A program made the position numbers and the translations under genes. A stretch of DNA of 39,770 bases from Brevibacterium moorei (GTDB lineage Bacteria > Actinomycetota > Actinomycetes > Actinomycetales > Brevibacteriaceae). The stretch covers positions 1 to 39,770 of the forward strand of contig NZ_JANIJX010000027.1 in the NCBI RefSeq assembly GCF_024580735.1, written 5' to 3'. How positions within the stretch are numbered: position 1 is the first letter of the stretch; each line of letters opens with the position of its first letter. Below the pieces are notes generated by a model, which did not search any database, was not told the origin of the DNA, and saw only the letters and a list, made by a program, of their open reading frames with translations. This document shows, in pieces, positions 7,225 to 15,827 of this stretch.

Positions 7225-8415
7225 TCAGTTCTGGATGACGGTGGGGGCGGCGTCGACGGGGTAGGCCCGCAGCTCGGCGGTGCGGACCTGGACCCACAGC
7301 CGGGTGCCCACGTGGATCGCGGCGCGCTGCGCGGCGACCGAGGCCCCCAGCCCCGGATGCACCAGGCCCCACTCGTGTCCTGGCGCGGTGGCGCCGCGGA
7401 AGTCGAACAGGTCCGCGGCCATCACCAGTCCGACCTCGGTATCCGAGGGGGAAAGAGTGACCTGGACGCGGTCGCCGGAGTCGCGGATCCCGGTCACCAG
7501 GGCTTCGAAGACGACCTCGGCGTCGAAGGCCGGATCGTATTCGTCCAGGGACAGCACGGCCGCCGAGGTGGGGATGGTGACGAACAGCTTGCCGTCGAGT
7601 TCCGTTTTGGCGCGCACCTGTGAATGGCCGATCGAGATCCAGCCCGAACGCGCCAGCCCGGAGAAGACATTGACCCCTGCGATGCTCGCGGCCAGATTCG
7701 ATCGGGGTGCTGCGATCTGTTCGCCCAGGGGGCCGTAGTCGGCCAGCTGGTCCTTCTCCACCATTGCCGCATTCGGGGCCATGAGGGCCGCGTCGATCCG
7801 GTTGTTCGTCGCGGTGATCAGTCCGATGCCGAAATCGGCCACCGCGGCCAGGGCATTGGCCCGCAGGCCGGCGCGGGCGCCCCCGCTCAAACCCATGAAG
7901 GGTTCGTGGACGCAGGCCTGGGCCCGGCCGTGTGCCAGGGCGTGGGCGAATTCGCAGGCCAGCTGCGCACGGCCCAACTGTTCGGGGCCCAGCTCGCCCA
8001 CCCGGGTCCGGCGCAGGGCGGGATAGTCAAGCGCGAAGTGGCGGCCGGCGCGGGCGAAGGCCGCCGAGCGTGGATCGACCAGACGGGCCACCGCCCTGGC
8101 TAGGCGGACGCGGGGGCCGCCGGCCAGGAGCCGGTTGGCCGAGGTCCCCCTACCCTCCGCCGGGCTCACCGTCGCGTCCGCCGCCGAGCCCGCTCCGATC
8201 CGGGCCCGCAGGCCCGCCAGGACGTCTGCGACATTGTCCGGATCGCCCGCCAGGACAAGGGATTCGCCCGGGGCCAGGGGCTCCGGACGCACATCGAGGC
8301 TTGCCCCACCGACGCGCAGGCCGCACAGGTCGAGGCCGCCGTTCGCAGGTGGAACAGGGGTGCCGGAGTGGGCTTGTGGGGTCTGGGAATTCTGGGCGGG
8401 CTGGGAAGTCGTCAC
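7225..8415 (-). CDS. Degenerate ABC-ATPase-like protein with C-terminal TOBE-like region
   Basis: 396 residues from the GTG at 8415. The order follows a ModC/PotA-type importer ATPase. The segment where Walker A (GxxGxGKST) should be reads LVLAGDPDNVADVL, with no lysine. The signature region reads LGPEQLGRAQLACEFAHAL in place of LSGGQQQR. Walker B reads ACVHEPFMGLSGG, losing the aspartate of LLLDEP, and the H-loop reads LITATNNRID. After this come AASIAGVNVFSG and a TOBE-like beta domain ending near residue 396. Nucleotide hydrolysis is therefore unlikely. The frame is intact, with its own leaderless promoter (TACACT 6 bases upstream), so it looks maintained rather than decayed. No permease or binding-protein gene adjoins it. 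Alternative: an unrelated protein with chance resemblance. Confidence 0.7.
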   Translation of the reverse strand: MTTSQPAQNSQTPQAHSGTPVPPANGGLDLCGLRVGGASLDVRPEPLAPGESLVLAGDPDNVADVLAGLRARIGAGSAADATVSPAEGRGTSANRLLAGGPRVRLARAVARLVDPRSAAFARAGRHFALDYPALRRTRVGELGPEQLGRAQLACEFAHALAHGRAQACVHEPFMGLSGGARAGLRANALAAVADFGIGLITATNNRIDAALMAPNAAMVEKDQLADYGPLGEQIAAPRSNLAASIAGVNVFSGLARSGWISIGHSQVRAKTELDGKLFVTIPTSAAVLSLDEYDPAFDAEVVFEALVTGIRDSGDRVQVTLSPSDTEVGLVMAADLFDFRGATAPGHEWGLVHPGLGASVAAQRAAIHVGTRLWVQVRTAELRAYPVDAAPTVIQN

Positions 8416-8421
8416 CGATCC

Positions 8422-8427
8422 AGTGTA
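8422..8427 (-). promoter_or_regulatory. -10 element of the ABC-like gene, leaderless arrangement
   Basis: TACACT on the minus strand, 6 bases before the GTG at 8415. Confidence 0.5.
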
Positions 8428-8445
8428 GAGCGCCCCGGTCGCGTC

Positions 8446-8475
8446 GAACGCACGGCGGCGGGCCGCCGCGCGTTC
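8446..8475 (-). terminator. 14-bp stem hairpin after the LPxTG gene
   Basis: Bases 8446-8459 pair with 8462-8475 with one mismatch (A8452/C8469); the innermost pairs must open to form a loop. It follows the stop codon of the cell-wall protein gene by 21 bases and overlaps the expected -35 region of the next gene's promoter. Confidence 0.6.
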
Positions 8476-8496
8476 AGATGGTGCCGGTTCGCAGCC

Positions 8497-10845
8497 TCAG
8501 CTGCCGGCGCCCACCTTGCGGCGGGTCACGACGACGGCCGCGCCGCCGACCACCAGAAGACCGGCGCCGAGTGCCAGACCGGCCATCTCGGCACCGCCGG
8601 TGCGGGGCAGTTCGGATGCCGGCGAGGCGTTGGTGGCCTCGTCGGATGCGTCCCCGCCGGTGCCCTGCTCGTCTGCGGAGTCGGAGTAGTCGGCACCCGC
8701 CTCCTGCTCTCCGGAACCTGAGCCGGGCTGATCGGCCGCATAGGGCGCCTGGCTGTCGTCGGAGTCATCGCCGGAGTCCCCGGTCGTCTCATCCGCGGAG
8801 TCATCGTTCGAATCCTCGGGCGAGGTGTAGGTGTCGGCACCCGATCCCTCGCCGCCCTTGTCCGGGCTGTAGGCGGGTTCGGAGTCCGAGCCGGACCCAC
8901 CGCTGGTCGATTCGTTCGAACCGGCGGACTGGCCCTGGGAACCGCTGCCCTGGGAGCCCTGGTCCTGTGAGGCCCCGGTGCCGGTGTTCTGCGCATCGTG
9001 CCCGGTCGAGTCCTGCGACCCCTGCGAGTCGGAGTCCTGCGGGCCCTGGGGCGCAGTGGCCTTCTGGGCGTCGTCCTCGTCCTGCTGGGTCATCGGCTTG
9101 CCCGCGGCCTTGACCGAATTCGGATCGGATTCGTTGTAGACGTAGAACCAGCCGGTGGCCTTGATCGGTTCGGGCTTGGAGACCTTGGGCTCGGCCGCCT
9201 TGTCCTTCTCCTTAGCCTGTGCGGCGTCCTTCTGCTTGGGCTGCGTGCCGGCCTTGGCGATCTCGGCCGTGCTCTGCTTCCCGGCGGTCTTGTCAGCCGA
9301 TTTCCCGGCTGCCTTGTCCTCGGCCTTGACCTTGACGATCTTGTCGGGCACGCCCTTGCCGGTGACGGTGATGTCGTACTTGCCGACATAGGTCTTCATG
9401 AAGTCGGCGAGGGCCTTCTCCTGATCGGCCTTCTTCGTCTTCGTCAGGTCGATGTTGACGCCCACCCCGAAGGACACGACGCCCTTCTTATTCGCCTTGG
9501 CGGTCGTGCTGAAGGTCTTGACCGAGCCCTCGACCTTGTCGACCGTGAGCGTGTACGTCGCGCCGGGCAGGGCGTTCTGCATGTAGATCCGCAGACCGTC
9601 GGCCGACTGCTTGATCTTCTTGGCCTTGGCCCCTGCCTCGACCGCGAAATCGGAGGCCAGGATGCCCTGGTCCGAATACGTCAGCTTGGGCGCCGGCGCC
9701 TTCTCGACCCTCGTGGTCGGCGCGGGTTCGGGCGTTGCGCTGGGCTTGGGAGTCGCGGTCTCGGTGGGCTTGGCGCTCGGCGTCGCCGATGCGCTCGGCG
9801 CCGGAGTGGACTCCGTGGGCTTGCCGCTTGCGGTCGCGGTGGGCTTCGGCGCCTGCGTCGTGGGAGCCGCCGAGGTGGCGGTGTCCGTGGGCGCGGGCGT
9901 CTGGGCCGGAGCGCTCGTCGCAGGCGCGCTCGGCGCCGGGGCGGAGCTCGCGGGAGCGGTGGGCGCACCGGTGGTCGCCGATTCCGCGGGCGCGGGTGCC
10001 TCGCTCGTGGTGGGCGCGGAGGTCTCCGGCTCACTGGGCTCGGGTGCCGCGGTGGTTTCGGTGGGCGTCGGGCTCGCCGCATCGGTGGGCTCGGCCGTGT
10101 CACTGGGCTCGGGCGCCGCGGTGGACTCCGCCGGCGTGCTCGACTCACTGGGCTGGTCGACCACCGGCGGCTTGGCGGTCGCGGTTGCGGGCAGGGTGCC
10201 CGCGGTTGGGACGTGGGTCGGCTCGGCGGATTTGCTGGGGCTCGCCGATTCGCTCGGATCCTGCGTCGCAGTGTCCGTGGGTTCCGCGGCCGCGCTGGTC
10301 TGCGGCGCCGAGGTCTCGGGCGCCTGGCTCGTCGCGGACTCGCTGGGCGTTGCCGATTCACTGGGCTGCGCGGATTCGCTCGGCTTCGTGGACTCCTTGT
10401 CATCGGCGACCACGTTGAACGTGACCTTGGCCGATGCCTTCTTCGTCGTGGAGTCGGTCAGGTAGAGCTGGTAGGCGCCCTCGGGCACCTTGGCGCTGCC
10501 GGAGACGTTGAAGAAATAGCTGCCGGTGACACGGCCCTTGTCATCAACGCGCAGATCGGTCCCCGGTGTGTACGGGGTGCCGTCGGTGCCGATCACGGTG
10601 ACCTTGGCGGTCTTCCCCGCGCTCAGCCCGGTGCCGGTGAACTTGATTCCCTTGGACTTGTCCGCGATGGCGGTCTGGTCGACCTCCTTGGCGGCAGTCG
10701 CCGCCTGCGGATCGACCTTGGCCGAGTCCTTTGCGCTCTTGGCGGTTGCCGAATCGGATGTGCTAGCGACTGCGGGCACGGCGACTAAACCGGTAACCGC
10801 AACGGCTACTGCGGGGGCAAGCACAAGACCTTTGACAGTCTTCAC
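8497..10845 (-). CDS. LPRTG sortase-anchored low-complexity surface protein
   Basis: 782 residues from the GTG at 10845, with AAAGG 7 bases upstream. The signal peptide is MKTVKGLVLAPAVAVAVTGL up to about residue 28 (VPAVAS). A folded domain of about 62-150 is followed by a roughly 250-residue Ser/Thr/Pro/Ala/Glu region with recurring PSES and TSAP units. A second folded domain (about 405-560) and a Lys/Ala/Glu stretch follow, then a Ser/Gly/Asp-rich stalk. The C-terminus has LPRTG at 746-750, a hydrophobic helix and RRK, a complete sortase signal. A wall-linked adhesin, stalk or glycosylated coat protein is likely; no binding domain is recognised. No sortase gene lies in the window. Repetitive coding makes long spurious frames on the other strand. 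Confidence 0.85.
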   Translation of the reverse strand: MKTVKGLVLAPAVAVAVTGLVAVPAVASTSDSATAKSAKDSAKVDPQAATAAKEVDQTAIADKSKGIKFTGTGLSAGKTAKVTVIGTDGTPYTPGTDLRVDDKGRVTGSYFFNVSGSAKVPEGAYQLYLTDSTTKKASAKVTFNVVADDKESTKPSESAQPSESATPSESATSQAPETSAPQTSAAAEPTDTATQDPSESASPSKSAEPTHVPTAGTLPATATAKPPVVDQPSESSTPAESTAAPEPSDTAEPTDAASPTPTETTAAPEPSEPETSAPTTSEAPAPAESATTGAPTAPASSAPAPSAPATSAPAQTPAPTDTATSAAPTTQAPKPTATASGKPTESTPAPSASATPSAKPTETATPKPSATPEPAPTTRVEKAPAPKLTYSDQGILASDFAVEAGAKAKKIKQSADGLRIYMQNALPGATYTLTVDKVEGSVKTFSTTAKANKKGVVSFGVGVNIDLTKTKKADQEKALADFMKTYVGKYDITVTGKGVPDKIVKVKAEDKAAGKSADKTAGKQSTAEIAKAGTQPKQKDAAQAKEKDKAAEPKVSKPEPIKATGWFYVYNESDPNSVKAAGKPMTQQDEDDAQKATAPQGPQDSDSQGSQDSTGHDAQNTGTGASQDQGSQGSGSQGQSAGSNESTSGGSGSDSEPAYSPDKGGEGSGADTYTSPEDSNDDSADETTGDSGDDSDDSQAPYAADQPGSGSGEQEAGADYSDSADEQGTGGDASDEATNASPASELPRTGGAEMAGLALGAGLLVVGGAAVVVTRRKVGAGS

Positions 10846-11043
10846 AGTATGACCTTTCGGTTGGTGCGATGTCCGCCCACGCGAAAGATGACAGCTTTCC
10901 CGGCTTCCATGGTTGAAAGAGGAAGGCACCATCGGCGCGGGCACTTGTCGGGTTCACTCTAGACCATGAGTGAGTGAATCTACAGCCCTTATGCAGTGTC
11001 CTCGGCGTGTCGCGGCGAATCGTCCGGGACCCGGTCGGCGCGT

Positions 11044-11049
11044 TAGAAT
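11044..11049 (+). promoter_or_regulatory. -10 element of dcd, leaderless arrangement
   Basis: TAGAAT, 7 bases before the GTG at 11057, with no ribosome binding site between. The best-formed of the leaderless promoters in this window. Confidence 0.6.
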
Positions 11050-11056
11050 CACGGGT

Positions 11057-11638
11057 GTGAGCCTTCTATCCGACCGCGAGATCCGCGGTGAAATCGCGGC
11101 GGGGACGATCGGGTTGGACCCCTTCGATCCTGCGCTGGTGCAGCCGTCGAGCGTCGATGTGTGTCTGGACCGGTGGTTCCGGCTGTTCGACAATCACAAA
11201 TACTCGGTCATCGACCCCGCCACCGAACAGCCCGAACTGACCCGCCTGGTCGAAGTCGACCCGGAAGAGCCCTTCGTCCTGCACCCCGGCGAGTTCGTGC
11301 TCGGGTCGACCAAGGAACTCGTGACCATCCCCGAGCACCTGGCAGCCCGCCTGGAGGGCAAATCCTCCCTCGGCAGGCTGGGCCTGCTCACCCACTCCAC
11401 AGCCGGCTTCATCGACCCCGGATTCTCCGGCCACGTGACCCTCGAACTGTCGAACGTCGCAACGCTGCCGATCACGCTGTGGCCCGGTATGAAGATCGGG
11501 CAGCTGTGTTTCTTCGCCCTGTCCTCACCGGCCGTCCACCCCTATGGCTCGGACCCGGCGACGAAGAACCGCTACCAGGGCCAGCAGGGCCCCACGGCCA
11601 GCCGGTCGTATCTGAACTTCTACCGCAGCCCCTTCTGA
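11057..11638 (+). CDS. dcd: dCTP deaminase, probably the bifunctional dUMP-forming type
   Basis: 193 residues, standard length. It deaminates dCTP; the actinobacterial form (as in Mycobacterium tuberculosis) also hydrolyses the resulting dUTP to dUMP, supplying thymidylate synthesis. Motifs include LQ-free start [23 protein letters not shown], the core [33 protein letters not shown] with the catalytic glutamate, and the C-terminal [12 protein letters not shown]. The GTG start is supported by the family's usual N-terminus and by TAGAAT 7 bases upstream. It is divergent from the LPxTG gene, with 211 bases between the two starts, and is followed 67 bases later by an unrecognised gene on the same strand. 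Confidence 0.95.
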   Translation: MSLLSDREIRGEIAAGTIGLDPFDPALVQPSSVDVCLDRWFRLFDNHKYSVIDPATEQPELTRLVEVDPEEPFVLHPGEFVLGSTKELVTIPEHLAARLEGKSSLGRLGLLTHSTAGFIDPGFSGHVTLELSNVATLPITLWPGMKIGQLCFFALSSPAVHPYGSDPATKNRYQGQQGPTASRSYLNFYRSPF

Positions 11639-11705
11639 AAAGGGGCCACCCGATGATGCGCCGAGCGCAGCCGGGCTGTGCCGGCCCGTGCATGAGGAGG
11701 CAGAG

Positions 11706-12719
11706 ATGAGCACCGCACTTCCCCCGACCATCGAGCTCGCCCAGAGCCATCTGCTGCTCCTGGACGCCCAGTCGGGATTCTCCGACGTCGTCGCGCTCGC
11801 GGGCAACCGCGATCCGCGCCTGTCGTTCGACGGCCCACGGGCCGATCCCGACCGCCACGGCAGGGCCGATGTCGAAACGCTCGTCCTGGGCAGGGGCCTC
11901 GGCGTCCTCGATCTGTGGACCGCACGGTTGAGCAGGTACTCGTTCCTGGCCGGGCCCATCGCCGTCGACGCGGCCATGGCCCAAGCCCTGGGCCTGCCCG
12001 AGTGGGTGGAGAAGCTGGTCGTCCTGAGCGGACCCCGGCAGCGGGAATCCGAGCCGCCGCCGGATTGGTTCCGCGACGTCGAGGGACGGGCCGAATTGTT
12101 CCCGCACGGTCTGCCCGAGCAGGAGGAGGGCCGCAATCTGGATCTGCTGGCGGCGATCGCCCGGCGGCTGCAGACGGCCCTGCGGCTGGCCGATGAACCG
12201 GGCTCCGCCGCTGCGCGACTCCTGGTGCCCGACTACGGCCGGGCGCACGACATCACCGTGTACTCCGCGCTCTGGCTGTGCCCCGAACTGCTGTTGGAGC
12301 GGGTGCGGGCAGTCGAACCGGGTGCCGAGTTCCCCGCGGAGATCTCCGCGGCCGCCCAGGCCAGGGCCCGGGAACTGATGGCCCCCGGTGACGAGGGCGT
12401 GATCCCCGACGGCTACGCGGTGGAGGTCCCGTTGAGCTTCAACGGCCAGGATGCGGGCGAGGTGGAGCTGGGGGTCTACGTCGAGGAGGCGCCCCCGGAA
12501 CTGCTGGCCGATCGGGCCGAGGCCTTCGTCGGCTATCAGATCAGGTGGATCGACCCGGAATTCGGTTCCGAGCACCAGTCGCTGGGTGAGGAATTCCAGG
12601 CGATGCGCGTCTTCGCCTCGGAGCGGATCGACCGTCTCGCCGGGGCGGTGATCAGGGCCGCCAACGGTGTCGCCTTCGATTCGGACGGATTCCTGGTAGC
12701 CGAGCACCAACTGGGCTGA
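11706..12719 (+). CDS. Unrecognised protein downstream of dcd
   Basis: 337 residues from the ATG at 11706, which has AGGAGG 5 bases upstream; a GTG at 11688 is in frame but contains that signal. The composition is acidic and soluble, with no signal peptide or membrane helix. Recognisable only as local features: an N-terminal LLLLDAQSGFSDVVALAG, a central LLVPDYGRAHDITVYSALWL, and a C-terminal GVAFDSDGFLVAEHQLG. No domain is recognised. It sits between dcd and the Mrp operon on the same strand, 67 bases after dcd, so it may be cotranscribed with dcd; a small hairpin (GGACT-N4-AGTCC, 12743-12756) followed by TTT is a weak terminator after it. Confidence 0.75.
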   Translation: MSTALPPTIELAQSHLLLLDAQSGFSDVVALAGNRDPRLSFDGPRADPDRHGRADVETLVLGRGLGVLDLWTARLSRYSFLAGPIAVDAAMAQALGLPEWVEKLVVLSGPRQRESEPPPDWFRDVEGRAELFPHGLPEQEEGRNLDLLAAIARRLQTALRLADEPGSAAARLLVPDYGRAHDITVYSALWLCPELLLERVRAVEPGAEFPAEISAAAQARARELMAPGDEGVIPDGYAVEVPLSFNGQDAGEVELGVYVEEAPPELLADRAEAFVGYQIRWIDPEFGSEHQSLGEEFQAMRVFASERIDRLAGAVIRAANGVAFDSDGFLVAEHQLG

Positions 12720-12762
12720 GCGAGGCCATCGGAAAGAGTGGTGGACTGCGGAGTCCGGCCCT

Positions 12763-12791
12763 TTGCGCGACAACCGCGGTTGACATAATAA
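12763..12791 (+). promoter_or_regulatory. Candidate promoter of the Mrp operon
   Basis: TTGCGC (12763-12768), 17 bases, TAATAA (12786-12791), placing transcription start near 12798. A TTGACA at 12780-12785 overlaps it but has no matching -10 element at 16-18 bases. The AT-rich patch here stands out from the surrounding sequence. Confidence 0.4.
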
Positions 12792-12860
12792 CTTGCCCGC
12801 AAATGTCGGATTGTGAAAGAATGGTTTCGTTCTCAACCGTCCCGACAGGAAGTCGAACTC

Positions 12861-15827
12861 GTGGGCGCTTTTATCTGTGCATTCTTCGTAGCCGCACTCA
12901 TCGCGCCCTGGTTGTTCAAGCTCCTGGGACGCAACGCCTTCGGTCTGCTGGCGCTGGTGCCCGCCGGAGCGTTCGTCTATTCGGTGCTGTCGGTGCCCGG
13001 CCAGACTCCCCGGACGCAGGACGTGCACTGGCTCCCCGCTCTGGGCATGTCCCTGGTGCTGCGGATGGACGCCCTGTCCTGGCTCATGAGTCTGTTGGTC
13101 ACCGGGGTCGGCGCCCTGGTGTTCGTCTACTGTATGCGCTACTTCGAGCGCGGCGACCCCACCCTGGGGAACTTCGCGGCCAAGTTCACCGCCTTCGCCG
13201 GAATGATGTACGGACTGGTGCTCGCAGATGAACTGCTGACCATGTTCATCTTCTGGGAGGGCACCACGGTGTTCTCCTATCTGCTGGTCGGCCACAATGC
13301 GGCCAGGCGAGCCGCCCGCCGCGCCGCCCTGCAGGCCCTGCTCATCACCACCGCCGGCGGTCTGGCGATGCTCATCGGCATGATCATCCTGCAGACGGTG
13401 GCAGGCACCGGGCGGATCTCCACGATCGTGTCCCTGGGCTATCCCGGGCTGACGGTGCACGGGCCACCCGGCGTCATCATCACCGCCATCGTCCTCATCC
13501 TCATCGGCGCGGTTTCGAAATCCGCGCTGCTTCCCTTCCACTTCTGGCTGCCCGGCGCCATGGCCGCCCCCACCCCCGTGAGCGCCTATCTGCACGCGGC
13601 CGCCATGGTCAAAGCAGGCATCTACCTGGTGCTGCGCCTGGCCCCCGGATTCGCCGAGACCCCCGGCTGGCTGCCCCTGCTGCTGATCCTGGGCGTGACC
13701 ACGGTGCTCGTCGGCGGCTATCAGGCCCTCAAACAGTTCGACCTCAAGAGCATCCTGGCCTACGGCACGGTGTCCCAGCTGGGCATCCTGACCGTCATCT
13801 CCGCCTTCGGCACCCCGGACACCACGAAGGCCGCCCTGGCCATGCTGCTGAGCCACTCCCTGTTCAAGTGCGTGCTGTTCCTGGCCACCGGCATCATCGA
13901 CCACCACGCCGGCACCCGTGATATCCGCAAACTCTCCGGCTTCGGCCGCGCCTGCCCCACCCTGACCGTGGCCACCGTCATCGCCGCGGCCTCGATGGCC
14001 GGCATCCCGCTGCTTTACGGCTTCATCGCCAAGGAGGCGCTGTACTCCACCCTGTTGAGCACGGGAACCAAGGAGTCGATCATGGCGCTCATCGGCCTGG
14101 TCGCCGGCTCCGTGCTCACCCTGGCCTATGCCTGGCGCTTCGTGACCGGTGCCTTCGCCGTCAAACCGGGGGTGGCCCGGATCGCACCGGCCCATCCCGG
14201 CGCCCTGCTGTTGACCGCCCCGCTGATCCTGGCCGTGGCCATCGTGGTGCTGGGCCTGAACCCCGCACCGTTCGAGGCCCTGTTCGCCACGGTCGTCCAC
14301 TCGGACTACCACCTGGCGCTGTGGCACGGGATCGAACCGGCACTCGGGCTCTCGGCCCTGACGATCGCCCTGGGCGTGGCCCTGTGCGTGTTCTCCAAAC
14401 AGGTTGCGGTCTTCCAGTCCGCGGCCGCCGGCGAGTGGAACTTCACCCGCGGCTACCGCCGTACCATCGAACTGCTGGAGGACTTCGCCGCATTCGTCAC
14501 CGCCCGCACCCAGCGCGGTTCGCTGCCCTTCTACCAGGCAGTCATCTACCTGGTGGCCCTGGGCGCCCTGGGGGTGACCCTGCTGGCCAACGACACCTGG
14601 CCCGAGTCCATCAGGGTGGCCGATTCCTGGCAGCAGGTGCTGCTGGCTGCCGTGATGATCCCGGCGGCGATCGCCGCGTGTGTCGCCCAGAAGCGCTTCG
14701 CCGCAGTGGTCATCGTCGGCATCACCGGCTACGGCATGGTCGCCTTCTTCGCCTTCCAGGGAGCCCCCGACCTGGCCCTGACCCAGGTGCTGGTCGAATC
14801 GATCACCCTGGTGGTCTTCGTGCTGGTGCTGCGCCGGCTGCCGCGGCGGATCGGCTCGCCCGGGTCACGTGCCACACCCGCCATCCGGCTGCTCATCGGC
14901 GCGGCCTTCGGTGTTCTGGCCATGGTGCTCACCGCGGTGGCCATGGGCGCCCGCAGTGCCACCCCCATCTCGCAGAAGTGGGGAGAACTGGCGTACGAGG
15001 GCGGCCACGGCAAGAACATCGTCAACGTCGCCCTGGTCGATATGCGCGCCTGGGACACGATGGGCGAGCTGTCCGTCGTAGTGGTCGCGGCCATCGGCAT
15101 CTCCAGCCTGATCTTCGTGCGGTCCCGCGAGGGAACCCTGGAGCGGATGTCCACCCGCCGGCCCCACGGGGTCGCCCGGATCGCGACGGTGGCCGAACCG
15201 ACGCCGAGCCAGGACGTGCGCCGCAACGCCTGGCTGCTGGCCGGCCGGACCCTGGCGCCGGGCAATCGCTCGATCATCCTGGAAGTCGTGGTGCGCCTGA
15301 TCTTCCACCTCATGTTGGTGTTCAGCGTCTACCTGCTGTTCGCCGGGCACAACCTGCCCGGCGGCGGGTTCGCCGCCGGCCTGGTCGCCGGCCTCGCGCT
15401 GATCGCCCGGTACTTGGCCGGAGGCCGTTTCGAACTGGCCGAGGCCGTGCGCATCGACGCGGGCATCCTGATGGGCGCCGGCATGCTGACCACGGGCCTG
15501 ACGGCCCTGGGCGGCATGCTCTGGGGCGACGCGATCCTGGAATCGGCGTACTGGCAGGCCGATGTGCCGATCCTGGGGCACCTGTCGTTCGGCACCTCGA
15601 CGATCTTCGACATCGGCGTCTACCTTGTGGTCATCGGCCTGATGATCGACATCCTGCGCGCGATCGGCGTAGAGGTCGACGTCCATCAGGAACAGGACGA
15701 GGCGCGCCTGGCGGAATCGCTTGCCACCACCGGCATCGGCGCCGGCGCCCGGCGGCGGATACCCGCCCTGCTGGGCCGGATCGACGATTTCGACGTGGAC
15801 GACACGGAGAAGGGAGGCAGCCTGTGA
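12861..15827 (+). CDS. mnhA: Mrp/Mnh antiporter subunit A, fused with subunit B domain
   Basis: 988 residues from the GTG at 12861 (AGGAAG 8 bases upstream); a GTG at 12813 would add 16 residues but lacks a ribosome binding site, and the family usually starts at the hydrophobic segment beginning here. The N-terminal part is NuoL-like: FIFWEGTTVFSYLL (conserved Glu), SKSALLPFHFWLP (TM7 Lys) and YLHAAAMVKAGIYL. Around residue 820 onward comes the MnhB domain (LLFAGHNLPGGGFAAGLVAG, GTSTIFDIGVYLVV), which explains why no separate mnhB follows. The complex exchanges Na+ (or K+) for protons across the membrane and supports pH and salt tolerance. First gene of a six-gene run; its stop overlaps the next start (GTGA). 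Confidence 0.93.
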   Translation: MGAFICAFFVAALIAPWLFKLLGRNAFGLLALVPAGAFVYSVLSVPGQTPRTQDVHWLPALGMSLVLRMDALSWLMSLLVTGVGALVFVYCMRYFERGDPTLGNFAAKFTAFAGMMYGLVLADELLTMFIFWEGTTVFSYLLVGHNAARRAARRAALQALLITTAGGLAMLIGMIILQTVAGTGRISTIVSLGYPGLTVHGPPGVIITAIVLILIGAVSKSALLPFHFWLPGAMAAPTPVSAYLHAAAMVKAGIYLVLRLAPGFAETPGWLPLLLILGVTTVLVGGYQALKQFDLKSILAYGTVSQLGILTVISAFGTPDTTKAALAMLLSHSLFKCVLFLATGIIDHHAGTRDIRKLSGFGRACPTLTVATVIAAASMAGIPLLYGFIAKEALYSTLLSTGTKESIMALIGLVAGSVLTLAYAWRFVTGAFAVKPGVARIAPAHPGALLLTAPLILAVAIVVLGLNPAPFEALFATVVHSDYHLALWHGIEPALGLSALTIALGVALCVFSKQVAVFQSAAAGEWNFTRGYRRTIELLEDFAAFVTARTQRGSLPFYQAVIYLVALGALGVTLLANDTWPESIRVADSWQQVLLAAVMIPAAIAACVAQKRFAAVVIVGITGYGMVAFFAFQGAPDLALTQVLVESITLVVFVLVLRRLPRRIGSPGSRATPAIRLLIGAAFGVLAMVLTAVAMGARSATPISQKWGELAYEGGHGKNIVNVALVDMRAWDTMGELSVVVVAAIGISSLIFVRSREGTLERMSTRRPHGVARIATVAEPTPSQDVRRNAWLLAGRTLAPGNRSIILEVVVRLIFHLMLVFSVYLLFAGHNLPGGGFAAGLVAGLALIARYLAGGRFELAEAVRIDAGILMGAGMLTTGLTALGGMLWGDAILESAYWQADVPILGHLSFGTSTIFDIGVYLVVIGLMIDILRAIGVEVDVHQEQDEARLAESLATTGIGAGARRRIPALLGRIDDFDVDDTEKGGSL

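Noticed and set aside
8998..10788. 596-codon plus-strand Arg/Leu/Gly-rich frame opposite the LPxTG gene
   Set aside because: Produced by the biased Ser/Thr/Pro codons of the surface protein on the other strand; no start signal.
10526..10852. Small plus-strand frame with a hydrophobic look opposite the LPxTG signal peptide
   Set aside because: Antisense of the signal peptide and first domain; no ribosome binding site.
12780..12785. TTGACA as the -35 box of the Mrp operon
   Set aside because: No -10-like hexamer at 16-18 bases; TTGCGC/TAATAA at 17-base spacing fits better.
11472..14327. 951-codon open frame on the minus strand across dcd, the unknown gene and mnhA
   Set aside because: Antisense shadow of high-GC genes: His/Gln/Gly/Arg-rich composition without domains, while the plus strand carries motif-verified proteins.
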